A stretch of 64,000 nucleotides of DNA from Ostrinia nubilalis (GCF_963855985.1 NC_087098.1:11676501-11740500), one strand, 5' to 3'. Counted from the first letter of the stretch, positions 46,213-59,002 are shown. The notes: generated by a model from the sequence alone, not told the origin. A program made the numbers and translations.

Positions 46213-48957
46213 AAGACCTATTACATGCTAAAAAAGATTTAAATAGGTGGCTGTGAAAGTATAAGTGTGTAAGTTCGTACCATATAAGTTTCTTTCTAAA
46301 TACTTTCAGGCGCGACGTGTCGCTTGTAACTATTTCATAGAAATACATAGAAACCAGTGGTGTTGCAACGATATGTCGTATGCTGGCTGCTGCTTGCGGT
46401 CGGCTACGAAATCATACCTTTAGACGTTGTAGTTTTGGGCCTGCTGTTTTCAGCCTGAACTGTAATCCTGTTGCACGATTCATTTCACAACGCAGGTCGA
46501 CCACAACGCGTGATGGGCCGCTCCGACAAATCGTGTGGTCAGTGTCAACAAAGTGGGCTTAGATATTTGCGGCCGCGTAATGTAAGGGCGAAGCTTCGGC
46601 AGACGAATATCCCGCCGGATTTACGAACTATTCCGTTTAAAAATAAATTGTTGGGTTTATTCTAATTGCTTGAGGTTTGTGTATTATGTTCGCGACTCGT
46701 TGTGGGACTTTACACAACATTAACTTCATATTTAGCGTCATTTATTAGGGCATATTCTTGTTCATCCTTATGTAAATACGTCACTTTATTTTAGAACGAA
46801 AATCTTGACAATTAATTTATATTCCTCTAACGAAAGCCTCAGTAATGCCGAGTGGCTTGTCTGGACAATGCTCCTATATTGGGGGTTTATAAATTATTCA
46901 GAATTCTCAAGAGATACCTAATAACATAGTGGGTACAGTGACAATATGAAAATGCATGGGTAGCTTTAGGCGTAAGCCATTGTAAACAAAAAATCTTGAA
47001 CGTAAGTAGTAATTTTTTGCTTGAACACTTTTGCAACATTAGCAACACAGTAAAATGTTTGTTAGTTTAGAATTAGTTTCACCACATTGTGAGCTTATTT
47101 ATCGCCTAGGCATCGTACATGGAAATTAATTTTACAATATCACTTCTCCTTTTTGGGAAATATTCCAGCAACTGATGAATATCTTGCGCAGAAAACACAA
47201 ATTCATTCATCAGCCAGTACTGATACAATTTCGCATCCCATCCATATTGTTTTGCGAATACACCCAGCTCGAATGCTGGTCACGTTGCCTTCAGAAAGCT
47301 ATTTCAATATTACACTAACATAGCGACGAGGTCAGAAGGAAAACAAGCCGAGGAAATTGATCGAGTTACATTATTCAACGTAATGTCGACTCCACGGCGG
47401 CAAAAACACAACTGAGGGAAAATATCAACGTGCGTATTAATGTTGCTTTCGGGTGGGGGGGATGGACGCATAAAGGTAAATGTTTGTTTTTTAATTTGCA
47501 TGCTTTAGTAAAAAAAAAAATAGCATGTTTTGACCTTCCGTATGATGTCAATGTATGTACTCGTATTACCGATGTTTACTAAGTGCAGTAGTGACTTTTT
47601 CACGCTTAAATCTTTTATTACATTTTGATCGACTTGAAGTACCTACTCGTAGATGAATTAAAGATCACAATATGGATGAGTTTCTACTTGTTCAGGATAT
47701 GATATCGCATTTACGCGTTATAATAATTTTTGGAGCTTTCTTAAATTCTGTTTGATCGCACTGTATAATGTAATATTTAGAAGAGGCTAGTAAGACTAAA
47801 AGTTACAATTTGATTAAATTTTCACCAAGCATTATTGTTTGAGACTATGACTGTATAAATCCAAGTTTCTAGGTCAGTTTCTGTTGCTGTACCACTTGAC
47901 TGCTCTCCTTTCCTTACAAGCTTATAATGCATGCCCGACGCAGTCAGAATTGTATCGGAACCAATTCATAATGCAAAATCACACAAATCTACTCTTGCTA
48001 CATACAGTATACTTATGCTTATTACCTACATTTAGCTGAAACTACTAGGTTCGCTATAACTTGATGTAATATTATGTACTTTACTATATGCGATTGTGTT
48101 TTGTTTGCCTTGTAGTTTGAAGGCCAATTTGCATAGATTTAATTATACTGGGAAATCTAATACCTACCTACCTAATAACAACTTATTAAGTATTAGTTCT
48201 AATGTTTTTACAATTTATCCGTGTTTCTGGGAAAAAAATAATAATAGAGACTCATTAAGTACGTTCTTTTGTTTTTGGTATTTCTCTTTGATAAATCAAG
48301 ACTGAATGTAACTTTATTTTGTTCTGTCAACTGTAAGGACTATTTGACTTCATTTAAAATACAATATAGTATTAATTGCTTCTAGTCAAATAACGTAATA
48401 AAGCAATTTCATTAATGAAACAGCTGGTAAGAATAATAATTTCGGACACTTATTTCATAATGAGTTTGCCGGAATAATAAAACCGTTCACAATAAAGTAG
48501 GATATTGGCCGCCATAAATTCTGAGGACTTTAAAGATTTTCATTACATTCGAAGTCACTTGACCGAGTTCGAGTCAAAGGTACTTTTATCTTTCTAAGAC
48601 TGCACATCAAGCTTTACACAGCGGGGTCTTATTCCGTTACCATAAAGGCTATTTTAAAATAAAAATGTATAGGTTGATGTGCTCTTGACTGTACTTTTAT
48701 CTTCTAAGCGGAGCATTTACTGCGGGCAGTGAAAAGGTAACGAGATCAAAGGAAAGTGAAGGTAGAAAGAAAAGTTGTACATAGATAGGAAATTGTGTTT
48801 AGTTTGTTCAAATAACACAGATTAGAAGGACTGACGACATTTTCTTTGGAGTAGGGATACTTTTTATTTGTATTTAATACGATCGTTCAATTTCAAATCA
48901 AGATTCGTCGAAATAAGAATCTTATAAAATGAGGGCTTTTTAATTTGATGAATAAAA
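46213..48957. other. No gene recognised
   Basis: Anonymous DNA. The short open frames at 46380..46665 are not similar to known families. Confidence 0.4.
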
Positions 48958-49045
48958 TCAAATCAAATCTTTTATTCAGTACTTAGAACCTTTCCAGAGC
49001 GCCAGTAGCCAGTACACGTCCCAACGTCTGAAAAGTATAATGGTA
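48958..49045 (-). mobile_element. LINE 3' tail, CR1/Jockey-like
   Basis: On the plus strand AATCAAATCAAATCTTTTAT is followed by non-coding sequence with CCAGAGCGCCAGTAGCC. A reversed LINE 3' end with an AATC-type tail is the likeliest reading. Boundaries are soft. Confidence 0.45.
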
Positions 49046-49565
49046 TATTCATACAGAATTGGTCAGCGATTATTCTAAAAAAAGGTTATCGTTGCTTACA
49101 CATAGAAAAATATTCGCAAGCCTAATCTAAGATTCTTTCACCGGTTTTGTTAAGCTCTATCTATTTATCTGCTTTGCGAAAATTAATCTCTGACCTAATT
49201 AAATAGTTAAAAAGTTTAAAGGTTCCCTTGTCTGTTTGAGATGAACCAGTTAGATTGTTCCAACTGATACTCTACTGTTCTCCAAATAACGGACATAATT
49301 GCTGTTTTGATTATTATGATGTATCCAGACGAGATTTTAATAAGATGATAAATGCAACAATCTATTGTTTGTTGAAATAAGGACACAGCGGAAATAAAAC
49401 AGCTTGTAGTTTGTATGATGTTAATTTTAACTAAATAATCTATTTTTGAAGAGACTCATGTGAGAAGGCATAATTTGATACTAGAAATAACAGAGTTAGA
49501 AGTTACCAAAATGATTTATTTTATTTATTTTTTATTTAAACTTTTAGCACATACATACATAGAAT

Positions 49566-49690
49566 ACATAAATCAAAATCATAATCAAAATTTTCTTTAT
49601 TTGTTTAGACTAATTAACTTAGTTCTTGCAAATCGTCAAATGCTCTTAAGGAGCCTATACATGTCTCATTCTTTTTTTGCCCTACCTACA
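49566..49690 (-). mobile_element. LINE 3' tail, CR1/Jockey-like
   Basis: AATCAAAATCATAATCAAAA followed by TTTTCTTTATTTG, as at 48958 and 11962. Decayed; the length is uncertain. Confidence 0.4.
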
Positions 49691-52600
49691 ATGCACTGTG
49701 GCAGACTATGATGTCTAGTTATAGAAAAAAATAAGTGTTGTATTTTAAGGAGCTGTGTAAATTGCTGAAATCATGTTTGCCATTTTGTCACGCGAAGGAC
49801 GTGGAATAAAAAATAAACGAAGAAAGCAAGTTTTTGATAACTATGTAGGTATATTATCATCATTGATACTATTTGTGAAAAAGTTGAGTAGGTAGCTCTA
49901 ACGTCTTGAAAATCCCTGAAGGTGATGACCATTGGCCATTATAAGCTTTTATGTGCTAGCTGATTTATTCGGGCAGTGATACAGAAAAAAGAGAAAATGC
50001 CACAGATTAATAGCGCGGACAGTAAACTGGCAGATTAATTGGAGTCCTAGATATAGGTCCAAAGACAATGCGATCTTATCCAATATCGGACGAAGTAGTT
50101 TGATTGCTTCGAAGTTGGATCGATTCGAACAAAGTTCAACTTGATAGAATAGTCTATTAAGCTCTGTCCGACACGGGTTGGATGCACTTTTATTTATATT
50201 TAGAATTGTTCTTGGAAGGAAGGTAATTAGGTTTTGAAGTTTCCCGCTTTGTCTTTGGTTTCATTGAAATTGGCAAGTTGTAAGTTGAGAAATCGAGTTA
50301 TCAAAGCATTTGGTAGTTTGTTACTTTTTCTTTCCGACTTCATTAGATATAGGTAAGTCAATTGTTGTTGTGACGATGACAGCACATCAGACAGTCCATT
50401 TTTGTTGCAAATTTACTTTTATTACAACTGCATAAGATCCCACATTGTTTACCTTGACGTTCTTTTGTCTCTACCAAAACTGAAAATCTCGAGTTTTTGT
50501 TTTTACGAGTCGGACTTTCAAAGAAACTTGACAGACGCTTACGAAACATGTTTGCTATCTACAAAATTTAAGATTTCCAGACAATCAATGACAAAAAACA
50601 ATTTTATAAGTTTGAATTATATCTATCCCTTTGTTCTACCATTGAATGTAACGGTTGACTGGAGAATACCTTAGGGAGCCGATTGTAAGTAATGCACTTC
50701 GACTTACTATGCTACAAAGCCCTCCAGATGTTCTGACTGATTATATTTACAATTGTACATCCTAGAAAGTATAATCTGATTGTCTCCTTATAAACCCTTG
50801 CAGTTATCAAACTGTCAGACGACTTTACAGTACTATTTGTCACGATCAAACCGGGATTAGTCACCCCTTTTGTAGTTAACGACGTTTTGTACTTACAACT
50901 TACATTGAACAAATGAGACCACAATTTACAGGGAATGGTCATTTTGTGACAACTCGTAAACTAAAGTTTTTGGGTACTTGATGAGAAAGCATTTAGCCTT
51001 GTGTTATTGATTTAGATGAGAATTGTGTTGCATGTTTTTGTTCATGGATTTACCAATGAAATGTAAACTATTCCGACAAAAAGATAAGGTAGGTGTTTAA
51101 CCACGGTCACTAATTATGTAAAGGTACAGATCCACTCAATGCTGTTACAGTAAATAGTGTCAAATAAATAACACATATTTCAAAATGGCAAATCTTTAGA
51201 TTGGACACTATTAACAACACGAGCGATTTTGTTCTTACCAGCAAATGAGACCAGAATTGTTTCGAAGTAACGACTCATCTTCGTGGTCTTCAAACCCTTA
51301 ACCTCTGATCGTCATTGTGATTTCTATTTCAATACTACAAGGTTTAATTTTGCATGTGCAAATATTCGGTTGGGCGCAGATGTGCAACGAAGTGTCTATC
51401 TTGATTATACGAAATACGAATTTAATTTGTGTGCAAGGGACGCGGACGGTCGGATATCGGTCGTTGCTTGTCAATGATAATGGATTTTAGGACGCACTCT
51501 GAATATTAACTCCGTATGTATTGGATACGGATTTGGAAGAGATTTGGCAAATTCTAACGAGTTTTCTGCTAAGGCTTCCGACTTGGATAGGATTTTGGGG
51601 TCGGTTGGAAAGCACCAGATTTTTCCTAGAATAATTTAATCTGGTATTGATGCGAATACATTATTAATCCGCCTAAAAGCAAGTGTATTATAATTTAATT
51701 ATTTATTGCAAAGTGAAGATTATGAAAAGGTTAATTAGCACTGGTGGCATTTAACACCTGACATTTTCTATCAAACCATAAAATAGTAAAAGTTGTGAAC
51801 GTACTGTAAGTTTGTAATAGATAAATCTAGGTTTTGACGCAGATTTTTCTACTGCTGCTCAATAGAAGATGAGTTCTCTGATACATTAACATAGATATCT
51901 TTATAAAACTATTTATCAGTCGTGCCATAGTTTTCAAATTCGACGTTCCGGCCTACATCAAACGGCTTACATTTTCTCCTCAGCAATGTCTCTGACGAAA
52001 TAGTAACAATTAAGCTACTTTCGTTACAATGACCATGTCTACATCAGACTATTTTAGTTGCAAAATCACCATTATTCCCACTAAATAAGATTGCAGTGTT
52101 TATGTTTTTGTGCTATCGTCCGTACCTTCATCTCGGAGAAAATAAAGACATAAAATTACCACCTTTTGTTATTGATGTGCTCTTAATTACAGAGCGCCTG
52201 AGAATATGCAAAGCAACTGAACTGATTCGGTCTTATATGGATGGAAATAATTAAAAATATTTAAATTTATGCGCGATAAATTCATAGGACAGTATGGAGC
52301 GGTGTCTGATATACACAGTGGAAAATAATGTAGTAATGTCATAGTTATTTTAGTAAATGGGCATTACAAATGTCGGAATATTATGTCGTTTTATCCATAT
52401 TAAACAATAACCAACAGCAATTACAGTAACACTTGTTGTAAAGCAATTTTAAGAAATATTGAGCAAACTGAAGTGACAAGAAATATTTTTACCGAATTGG
52501 TATTGCTAGGTATGGTACCTACCTACTGCCTTTATCTGCACTGTGGGACGTGTGGTGGGTAGTTGGGTACAACAGCTTAGGTCTTATTAGTAGATTTGCA

Positions 52601-52699
52601 TTTAAGGTGTACCTAATGAGGTTTCCATGTCTTAATAACACTGCACCTAATAATTTCGAAGTTAAACTTTAGCATCAAACTAACGCCTTCAAAGGTCCT
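49691..52699. other. No gene recognised
   Basis: About 3 kb of anonymous AT-rich DNA. Open frames at 50402..50674 and 51283..51477 carry no recognisable motif. Confidence 0.4.
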
Positions 52700-52711
52700 A
52701 TTTTCAGACAT

Positions 52712-52836
52712 CATAAAGGCAGCAGGAAAGCGCTAGACGCAGGCCGCTACCAACTGGTTAACATGGACAGCATTGGGGGAGGCCTATGTTCAGCAGTGGA
52801 CGTCCTATGGCTGAGACGATGATGATGATGACGATG
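52712..52836 (+). mobile_element. RTE-like LINE, 125 bp
   Basis: Flanked by ATTTTCAGACAT (52700..52711) and ATTTTGAGACAT (52837..52848), a 12-bp duplication with one change. Ends CCTATGGCTGAGACGATGAT with a GAT-type tail. Confidence 0.85.
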
Positions 52837-52968
52837 ATTTTGAGACATTATGGATGTTATGAATAAATAAAGTTGATACTAACTAACTAATGTAATGACA
52901 AATCACTCGAAAAATATTTAATAATGTAGGTAGAGTTTTGCACTTAGCACTGAAAGTGGCCTAACGTA

Positions 52969-53491
52969 GGTACAGTCAGCGTGTCCAAGTCCAATAGTAA
53001 TTCGTGACACCAAAGTAGCCAATAAGTTCACGCTTTTGTTACTATAGAATAAGGTTGTGTCAACATTTTGGTCACTTTGGGTATTTATTTTGGGTTACCT
53101 CTACCATATCGAATAACTAATGATCGAAAATCAAAATATCGAACACGTTTCATCGAACGATCAAAATATCGAATGATCAAAATATCGAACGTTCAGAATA
53201 TCGAAATTACAAATGATCGAACGATCAAAATATCGAATGATTAAAATATCGAAAGTCGATCTTATGTTGTATAGTATAATAGGAAGATGGAGGTTAAGGG
53301 TTCCTTGTTGAGTATGGTACCCTAAAGTGGGAAATAAAAAGAATGTGTACCTATATGAATTTATGTTTTATTTACATTAATCATATGACATTTAATGAAA
53401 ACCTCTATATTGATTTTCGATATTTTGATCGTTCGATCATTTGTAAATTAGATATTCTGAATGTTTTCCTACTATTTGACGCTGACTGTAC
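52969..53491. mobile_element. MITE, GTACAGTCAGCGT family, carrying an ATCGAACG array
   Basis: Ends GTACAGTCAGCGT and ACGCTGACTGTAC. The left part has the family body (GACACCAAAGTAGCC, GGTTGTGTCAACATTTTGG). The middle holds about seven irregular copies of a word like ATCAAAATATCGAA (53105..53262) and one inverted block at 53416..53447. The related copy at 32459 has no such array, so it is probably an insertion or expansion. Confidence 0.75.
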
Positions 53492-53969
53492 TAGGAAAGA
53501 ATTTAGAATGGAATCATCGTTCCCACATGGAGTTACTCTGCGTTAACATGGCATCATATGACCGCAGTCTAAGAACTGATCATGGATAGTGGTTATCAAG
53601 TGACAGCTACACGGCTCTTGCTAAGTTTCCTGGCTTTCCCTCGGGACTACTTCAACTCACGTTTGAGTTTCAGGCACCAAACTTAATGAGGAGCAAGTAG
53701 CGGTCATGTTCCCAACTAAACTTGCCAGTGGCTAAACATGAACCTCGAATGCTAGTAATGGAGAAAAAGTTTGTAGGTTAAACTGATAAAGGATTATCAA
53801 TATAGTAATGAAAATATTAGTAAGAAAATATTAAGTAATTTAAAGTAGAAATTAGTAATAAGGTAGTAGGTATGAACCAGTATCATTATAGGTAGGTCGT
53901 TGCATTTAAGTATAAACAATATTGGGCATCTTGCTCATCATACTTACTGGACTTCATACTTATAAGTAA

Positions 53970-54165
53970 CTAGCTGCCGCCCGCGACTTCGTACGCGTGG
54001 ATCCCGTTTTACCCCCTTAGGAGTTGAATTTTGCAAAATCCCGCCTTAGTGAGCCTACCTACGTTCTAAAAGGAACCCCCCCATTGGAGACTCCTAGCAC
54101 TTGTAGTTTCTGAGATTTCGTGATGAGTGAGTCAGTCAATCACCTTTCGCCTTTATAGATATAGA
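53970..54165 (-). mobile_element. Short non-autonomous Helitron, 196 bp
   Basis: Minus strand: A|TCTATATCTATAAAGGCGAA at 54165 downward, ending CTAG|T at 53973..53970. The subterminal GACTTCGTACGCGTGGATC on the plus strand equals the copies at 12636 and 21269. Confidence 0.88.
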
Positions 54166-54351
54166 TAGGTACATCGATCCACGGCTGTAGCTGCTTCTTC
54201 AATTTCTTGGTCAATACTGGAGAAGCGTTTTTCTTGGTCAATCCTTTCCCAAAGATGTAGAGTCATGGCTCCTTTCATAGCTAACAAAAACGGTCAAAAT
54301 TGGTCATTGCTTTTACTCATCTAAAAACATACCTTGATTCGAGAAGAAGTT

Positions 54352-54541
54352 AAGAAGTTCTCGAGTGGCGACCAGGGGATGGAAGACGTAGCGTGGGCAG
54401 GCCTCCTACTAGGTGGACCGACGATCTGGTAAAGGTTGCGGGAAGAGCCTGAATGCGGGCAGCGCAGGACCGTTTATTGTGGAAAACCTTGAGGGAGGCC
54501 TTTGTCCAGCAGTGGACGTCATTTGGCTGAACGAACGAACG
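54352..54541 (+). mobile_element. RTE-like LINE, 190 bp
   Basis: From AAGTTCTCGAGTGGCGACCA through GGTGGACCGACGATCTGG to GGACGTCATTTGGCTGAACG and an AACG tail. Very similar to the young copy at 26285 but with a premature stop in the frame (WMR region changed). Confidence 0.87.
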
Positions 54542-55117
54542 TTGATTAGTTTACCTTGTATATTCATTATTTTAATCATAGTAAAATATTTTTACTATGT
54601 TACGATTTACATTTATTTTCATTTCAGCGTGTGTTTTTGTCTAGCTACTGGAGTTACAGCGTAAGTAAATTAAGTGATTAAACAATAAATCTCGAAAGAT
54701 AAAACAGCACGGAGTTTGTTAAGTAAATAATTCCGTGCTTTATCACACAACGTACGGGTCCTGTATTACGTGTGATAGCGATTAGTCTATTGTGATAGCG
54801 ATTAGTCTAGTGGCAGTTGCTATAAGAAGCTAATTTCAGTGGGTAGAATTTAAAGTACATTCGAAAAGTAGGTAATTTCGAATTGTTTAAGGTATTGATT
54901 ATCATGAAAATTGTTGCAAAGTAATCAATGAAGCCTGTAACATTTTGATGAATAAAACGAATAAAGAACAGCAATAAATAACAACAACAGCAATAGCAGC
55001 CTGGCAGACTATGTTTTTAACTTAGTTATATAAAAACTTTTTCACATTAATTTATCTTCTTATTCCTCTTAATTTTCATGTCCTTAGTAATTTTGCAAAT
55101 AATCTGGTCTATAGTTT

Positions 55118-55275
55118 TTTGACCCACAAGGTAGACGGATGACCTCATAAAGGTAGCAGGAAGGCGCTGGATGCAGGCCGCTACTAACCGGTCATTATAA
55201 AAATCATGGAGGGAGGCTTATGTTCAACAGTGGACGTCCTGTGGCTAAAATAATGATGATGATGATGATGATGAA
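55118..55275 (+). mobile_element. RTE-like LINE, 3' end
   Basis: CACAAGGTAGACGGATGACC through AGGAAGGCGCTGGATGCAGG to GGACGTCCTGTGGCTAAAAT and an ATG-repeat tail. It runs directly into the second LINE end at 55276. Confidence 0.82.
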
Positions 55276-55460
55276 ACTTAGCGGCAAAGGTTACAGGCAA
55301 ACTTGGCGGCGCACTGTAGCGGACGAGGCGAAGAAGATCGGCAAAACCTGGAGCGAGATCAAGCGAGAAGCTCAAGACCGAACGAGATGGAGGACTGTTG
55401 TGGACGCCCTCTGCCCCATCTAGGGGACATAGGACCATAAGTCAAAGTAAGTCATGATGA
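55276..55460 (+). mobile_element. Second LINE type, 3' end with ORF C-terminus
   Basis: A different LINE ending: the frame reads YRQTWRRTVADEAKKIGKTW and EAQDRTRWRTVVDALCPI, then a stop (TAG at 55421..55423) and GGGGACATAGGACCATAAGT with a short GATGAT tail. This tryptophan/arginine-rich C-terminus is typical of ORF2 ends of RTE- or CR1-like LINEs. The exact clade is not determined. Confidence 0.75.
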
Positions 55461-57144
55461 TGAAAAGTAGCCTATGCCTTTTCTTAGGCTCTATTTCTAT
55501 GATGATAGTTTTTAGCGAATATCTATTTGAATCGCTATGTTAATAAGTAATCAGCCCTCGGGATGAGCGCGGGCCACCCACAGGGATCCAGTAAATCTCG
55601 CTGCCCGTAATAGCGAACAAAATGCGTCTGACTTCGAATTAGACATCTCGCTTCACAGATAATAAAATTAAATTCAGCTGGAATAGTGCGTTCATTCTCA
55701 CTAGACGGGAGAGACATAAAAATCTAAGGTGTGTGTTAATATGGACGAAATCTATCGCCTGTATTAAGAGACGATGCTTGCTTAAGTGAAGCAACAAATC
55801 GAACGCACAGCACTGAATGAGCTCTGTGATTGGTTCGTGTGTCATCCTGTGCGTTCACGAGCACTGTGAGACGAGTGTGAATAAGGGCGTATGCTACCTA
55901 CTAATTGGTTAAGTGACAATAGAAAATGTCATTAAGTACTAACTTGTCATTTTATTAAATTTTCAAACCAATCGAGACAGCTATTGGCATAAAAAGAGAC
56001 TTGAATTAATGGCCATGTCCACGAAAAGGTCATTGCTAAAACATCATAAAATGCGAGATGCAAAACTATTGTACAAAGCCAAGAGTGATCGAAAATATTG
56101 ATAATACAATTTTTATTCTAGTTCTCCTAGTTTAGCACTGATGTTAATGTTGTCGCTATAAAATTATGCCGGTTTCTTGTTTGCAATTAATTGATATTAA
56201 GTATATTACAGATAATCAAATATCACATCATTAAGGTTAACAAGTATAACAGGACAGCCTGTATAATAAAATTTACCGTTAAATTAGTTCTTGAGTTTAT
56301 CATTTAAATCTTCATAAGATCGATAATAAAGATAAGGAATCGCAGGATCAGAGTATTCAGAGTCAATTAAATACAAATGATTAACGAAATCCGCATTTTT
56401 GGCAAATATCCACAGCAGGCGTATTTTGGTTGCAAATTCACTCCTATACGAAATACATAAGATTTCCAATGTTTATAAGATGTGCTGTTGTATAGGCGAC
56501 GGCCATATCCAGCTTGAAGGTACGAGTATATGGCATCTTGTACCCACTTTATACTACCATCGTTTTAAAACAACACATAGAAACAAAAAAATTTGGGGAA
56601 TATGTAGGTACTTTTGTTTTTATTTATTTATGTTACTTGACAGGTGAAGGCTTTGTCGACTTAGTCTATGTGGCAAATCTTAATAATTCATTAGGTGTTC
56701 CATAATATTTACAAGTTTATTTAGCCATTTTCAACGATGAGTTTTCAAGATAAGTAATAATAATAAGTTGCACACTTTATTGAGATAGTTTATATAAAAC
56801 GTGATGTTAGTATCATAAACTACATATAAACATCAAATCACACTGATTCAGAACCTTTGGTAAGAAGTTATAACGAAAAATAACTGGTGTTGTTTATAAA
56901 CGCCAGCAGTAAAATGTACTACTTTATCTTTCAAGACATTATTATTTTATTTTTTACTGTAGGACACATTATCAGGCTCTGGAGCTTCATGATTTCGTCG
57001 AGGAGCTAGAAAATGACGATAATTTTCCAGTACTAGATTGTCTGATGATTATTGATACAGTAGTTAATACATAGATACCTATAAACAATAACAACACAAC
57101 TAGAATAAAAACAATTACTGAGCAGTGGCTCAGTGGTCCAGTGG
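55461..57144. other. No gene recognised
   Basis: AT-rich DNA without a supported feature. Confidence 0.4.
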
Positions 57145-57152
57145 CCCCAATA

Positions 57153-57517
57153 GGATTATTCCACTATGTTCACCTCGGTGATATCACCTGGGTGAAGAAA
57201 GTGTTATTTTTCGTGTCCTCATTTCACCTCAGAACCATTTCACCCAGATGATATTATCCATATGACTTGATTTGACTAAAGCAGTCGCTTTTGTTCATCT
57301 ATTTTTAGGGATGAATTCACCCAGGTTTTCGCATTTGTTTACCAGGGTGATTTAATTTCTAGGTGAACAAAGGTTCTAGGTGATCGTTTTAGTCGACGCA
57401 ATCCACCTGTAAAATGAAGCTAGGTGAAATGGTTCCGAGGTGAGATGAGGACACTAAAAAGATAAATAAATATTTCTATTTCACTTTCTTCACCCAGGTG
57501 AACAAAGTGGAATGACC
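57153..57517. mobile_element. 365-bp palindromic MITE
   Basis: Ends GGATTATTCCACTATGTTCA and TGAACAAAGTGGAATGACC. CCCCAATA flanks both sides (57145..57152, 57518..57525), and GG extends the match, so the duplication is 8 to 10 bp. Both arms repeat the pattern CACC-GGTGA, giving hairpins within the large inverted repeat (for example GGTGATATCACC at 57178..57189). Non-coding. Confidence 0.8.
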
Positions 57518-57525
57518 CCCCAATA

Positions 57526-58475
57526 GGCTCCCCGCTCAGCATTTATCCTGACATTCTCGTAAGGGCATGTCAAGAAGCTGGTCTTCCTCGGACGCTCTTG
57601 CTTTTGGCATCGCACATCCTGTCGAAGAGACATCGACTCGAGTTTGCTATCCCTCAAAAGGGTGCGTAATGCAGAGAATTACCGTGGTACCTATCTTCAG
57701 TTATGCATTTTTACAATTAAAGAAACAAAAGATAATACCAAAAGTAATATTACTCAGTTTTGTCACAAAAGCCAAATAAAATAAAGGATGGTTTTCTTTA
57801 TGCAATGCATACCTCATAGTAGTGCATTTTACTACTGTTGTTTATAAACGACACCGCTTTTCCGAATTTCCACGAGGGAAATATTTTTTTTCTTATTTTT
57901 CCCATGTTATTTGTCAGTTTTTAAGCCTCATATACAAAGATCATTAAGTTTGGAGATAGTAAAATGTTTCAGGAGTATCTGGGTTAAATATAAGTTTTAA
58001 ATAGGTGATATTTTTATTAATGTATGTTATATCCGTTCAGCTCAATTATTTCGCATTATATTTCCTCAATTCATTTCGCCCTTGTCAAATACCGCTCAAG
58101 GCTCAAACCAAAATGTCATTTTCAATTAGATTCCGCCCCGATGAGCGACAGGCGTAATATTACTACGCGCGAAACCATGCATAATTCCGAAATTAAACAC
58201 TGAATGAATGAACGGGTGAATGGAAGAGTGAGTGAATGATGATGGCACTTCTCGACTCGTGACTGCACTGCTCGAGTTTACAAATAGCGTGTTGTGAACG
58301 AGAGCTATTGACTGTTTACTGGACAGTCAGGGGGCTATTCTGGAATTACTCGATAAATGGTATCTGTGTTATGTAAAATTATTGATAAGACTATCGGCTG
58401 TTGAGATACGGCTATAAGTACCATTTTCTAGTTTAGGCTAGTAGAATTAAACACAAAAATTGATTAAATCGGAAA
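57526..58475. other. No gene recognised
   Basis: Anonymous DNA without a supported feature. Confidence 0.4.
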
Positions 58476-58681
58476 TAATTCCTACAAAAGATTTTTTTGC
58501 TTTAATGGCTTCATTGGTTGCCCATTAAGACTCTCCTAAGTTTTCGACTTCGACGGAGTTGTGCTTAAGTGGTGGGGGCCCCCGAAAGGGGCGTTTTTTC
58601 GGTTTTCCGGTTATACCGCGTAAAGGACTTACCCTATCGAAAAATGGTCTTCATGACGGTTGAAGGGCACTTAATCCTGCA

Positions 58682-59002
58682 TTGAATAAGACCAAATTCA
58701 AATGTTTTGGACAAACCGTTCCCGCGCTAAAGTTCGGAAAAGTAGAAAATATACGTATAATTAATGACCCTCTCCACGTCCAATGGCTTGTTACCCATAG
58801 GCTTCCAAGTCTTGAAAAGGGCCACCTCAACCAGTGTAACCCTATCAAGGCTTACGAGCTTGATGCGCCTATCCTTGTGCGTCCCAGCCGTTCCTTAACT
58901 GCGGTTGGTGCACCTCTTCCTTGCACTCTCCTGAATGACCCTGTGTTACCTACTGTGGCTGCCCCTCTTCCTTGTATCCTCCTGCACGACTACGTTGCCT
59001 AG
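58682..59002 (+). CDS. Unrecognised 106-residue frame, left arm
   Basis: Contains NDPLHVQWLVTHRLPSLEKG, NQCNPIKAYELDAPILVRPS and a two-fold repeat around APLPCTLLND and APLPCILLHD, ending at TAG. The same product, with scattered substitutions, is encoded in the right arm on the other strand. Upstream both arms have a TGA at the same place (DG-stop-RA), so this is probably the tail of a longer ancestral frame. Differences between arms are both silent and replacing, so strong selection is not evident. I do not recognise the family. Confidence 0.3.
   Translation: MNKTKFKCFGQTVPALKFGKVENIRIINDPLHVQWLVTHRLPSLEKGHLNQCNPIKAYELDAPILVRPSRSLTAVGAPLPCTLLNDPVLPTVAAPLPCILLHDYVA

Noticed and set aside
54772..54820. 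Short duplication of TGTGATAGCGATTAGTCTA
   Set aside because: Two copies only, with no sign of function; probably replication slippage.
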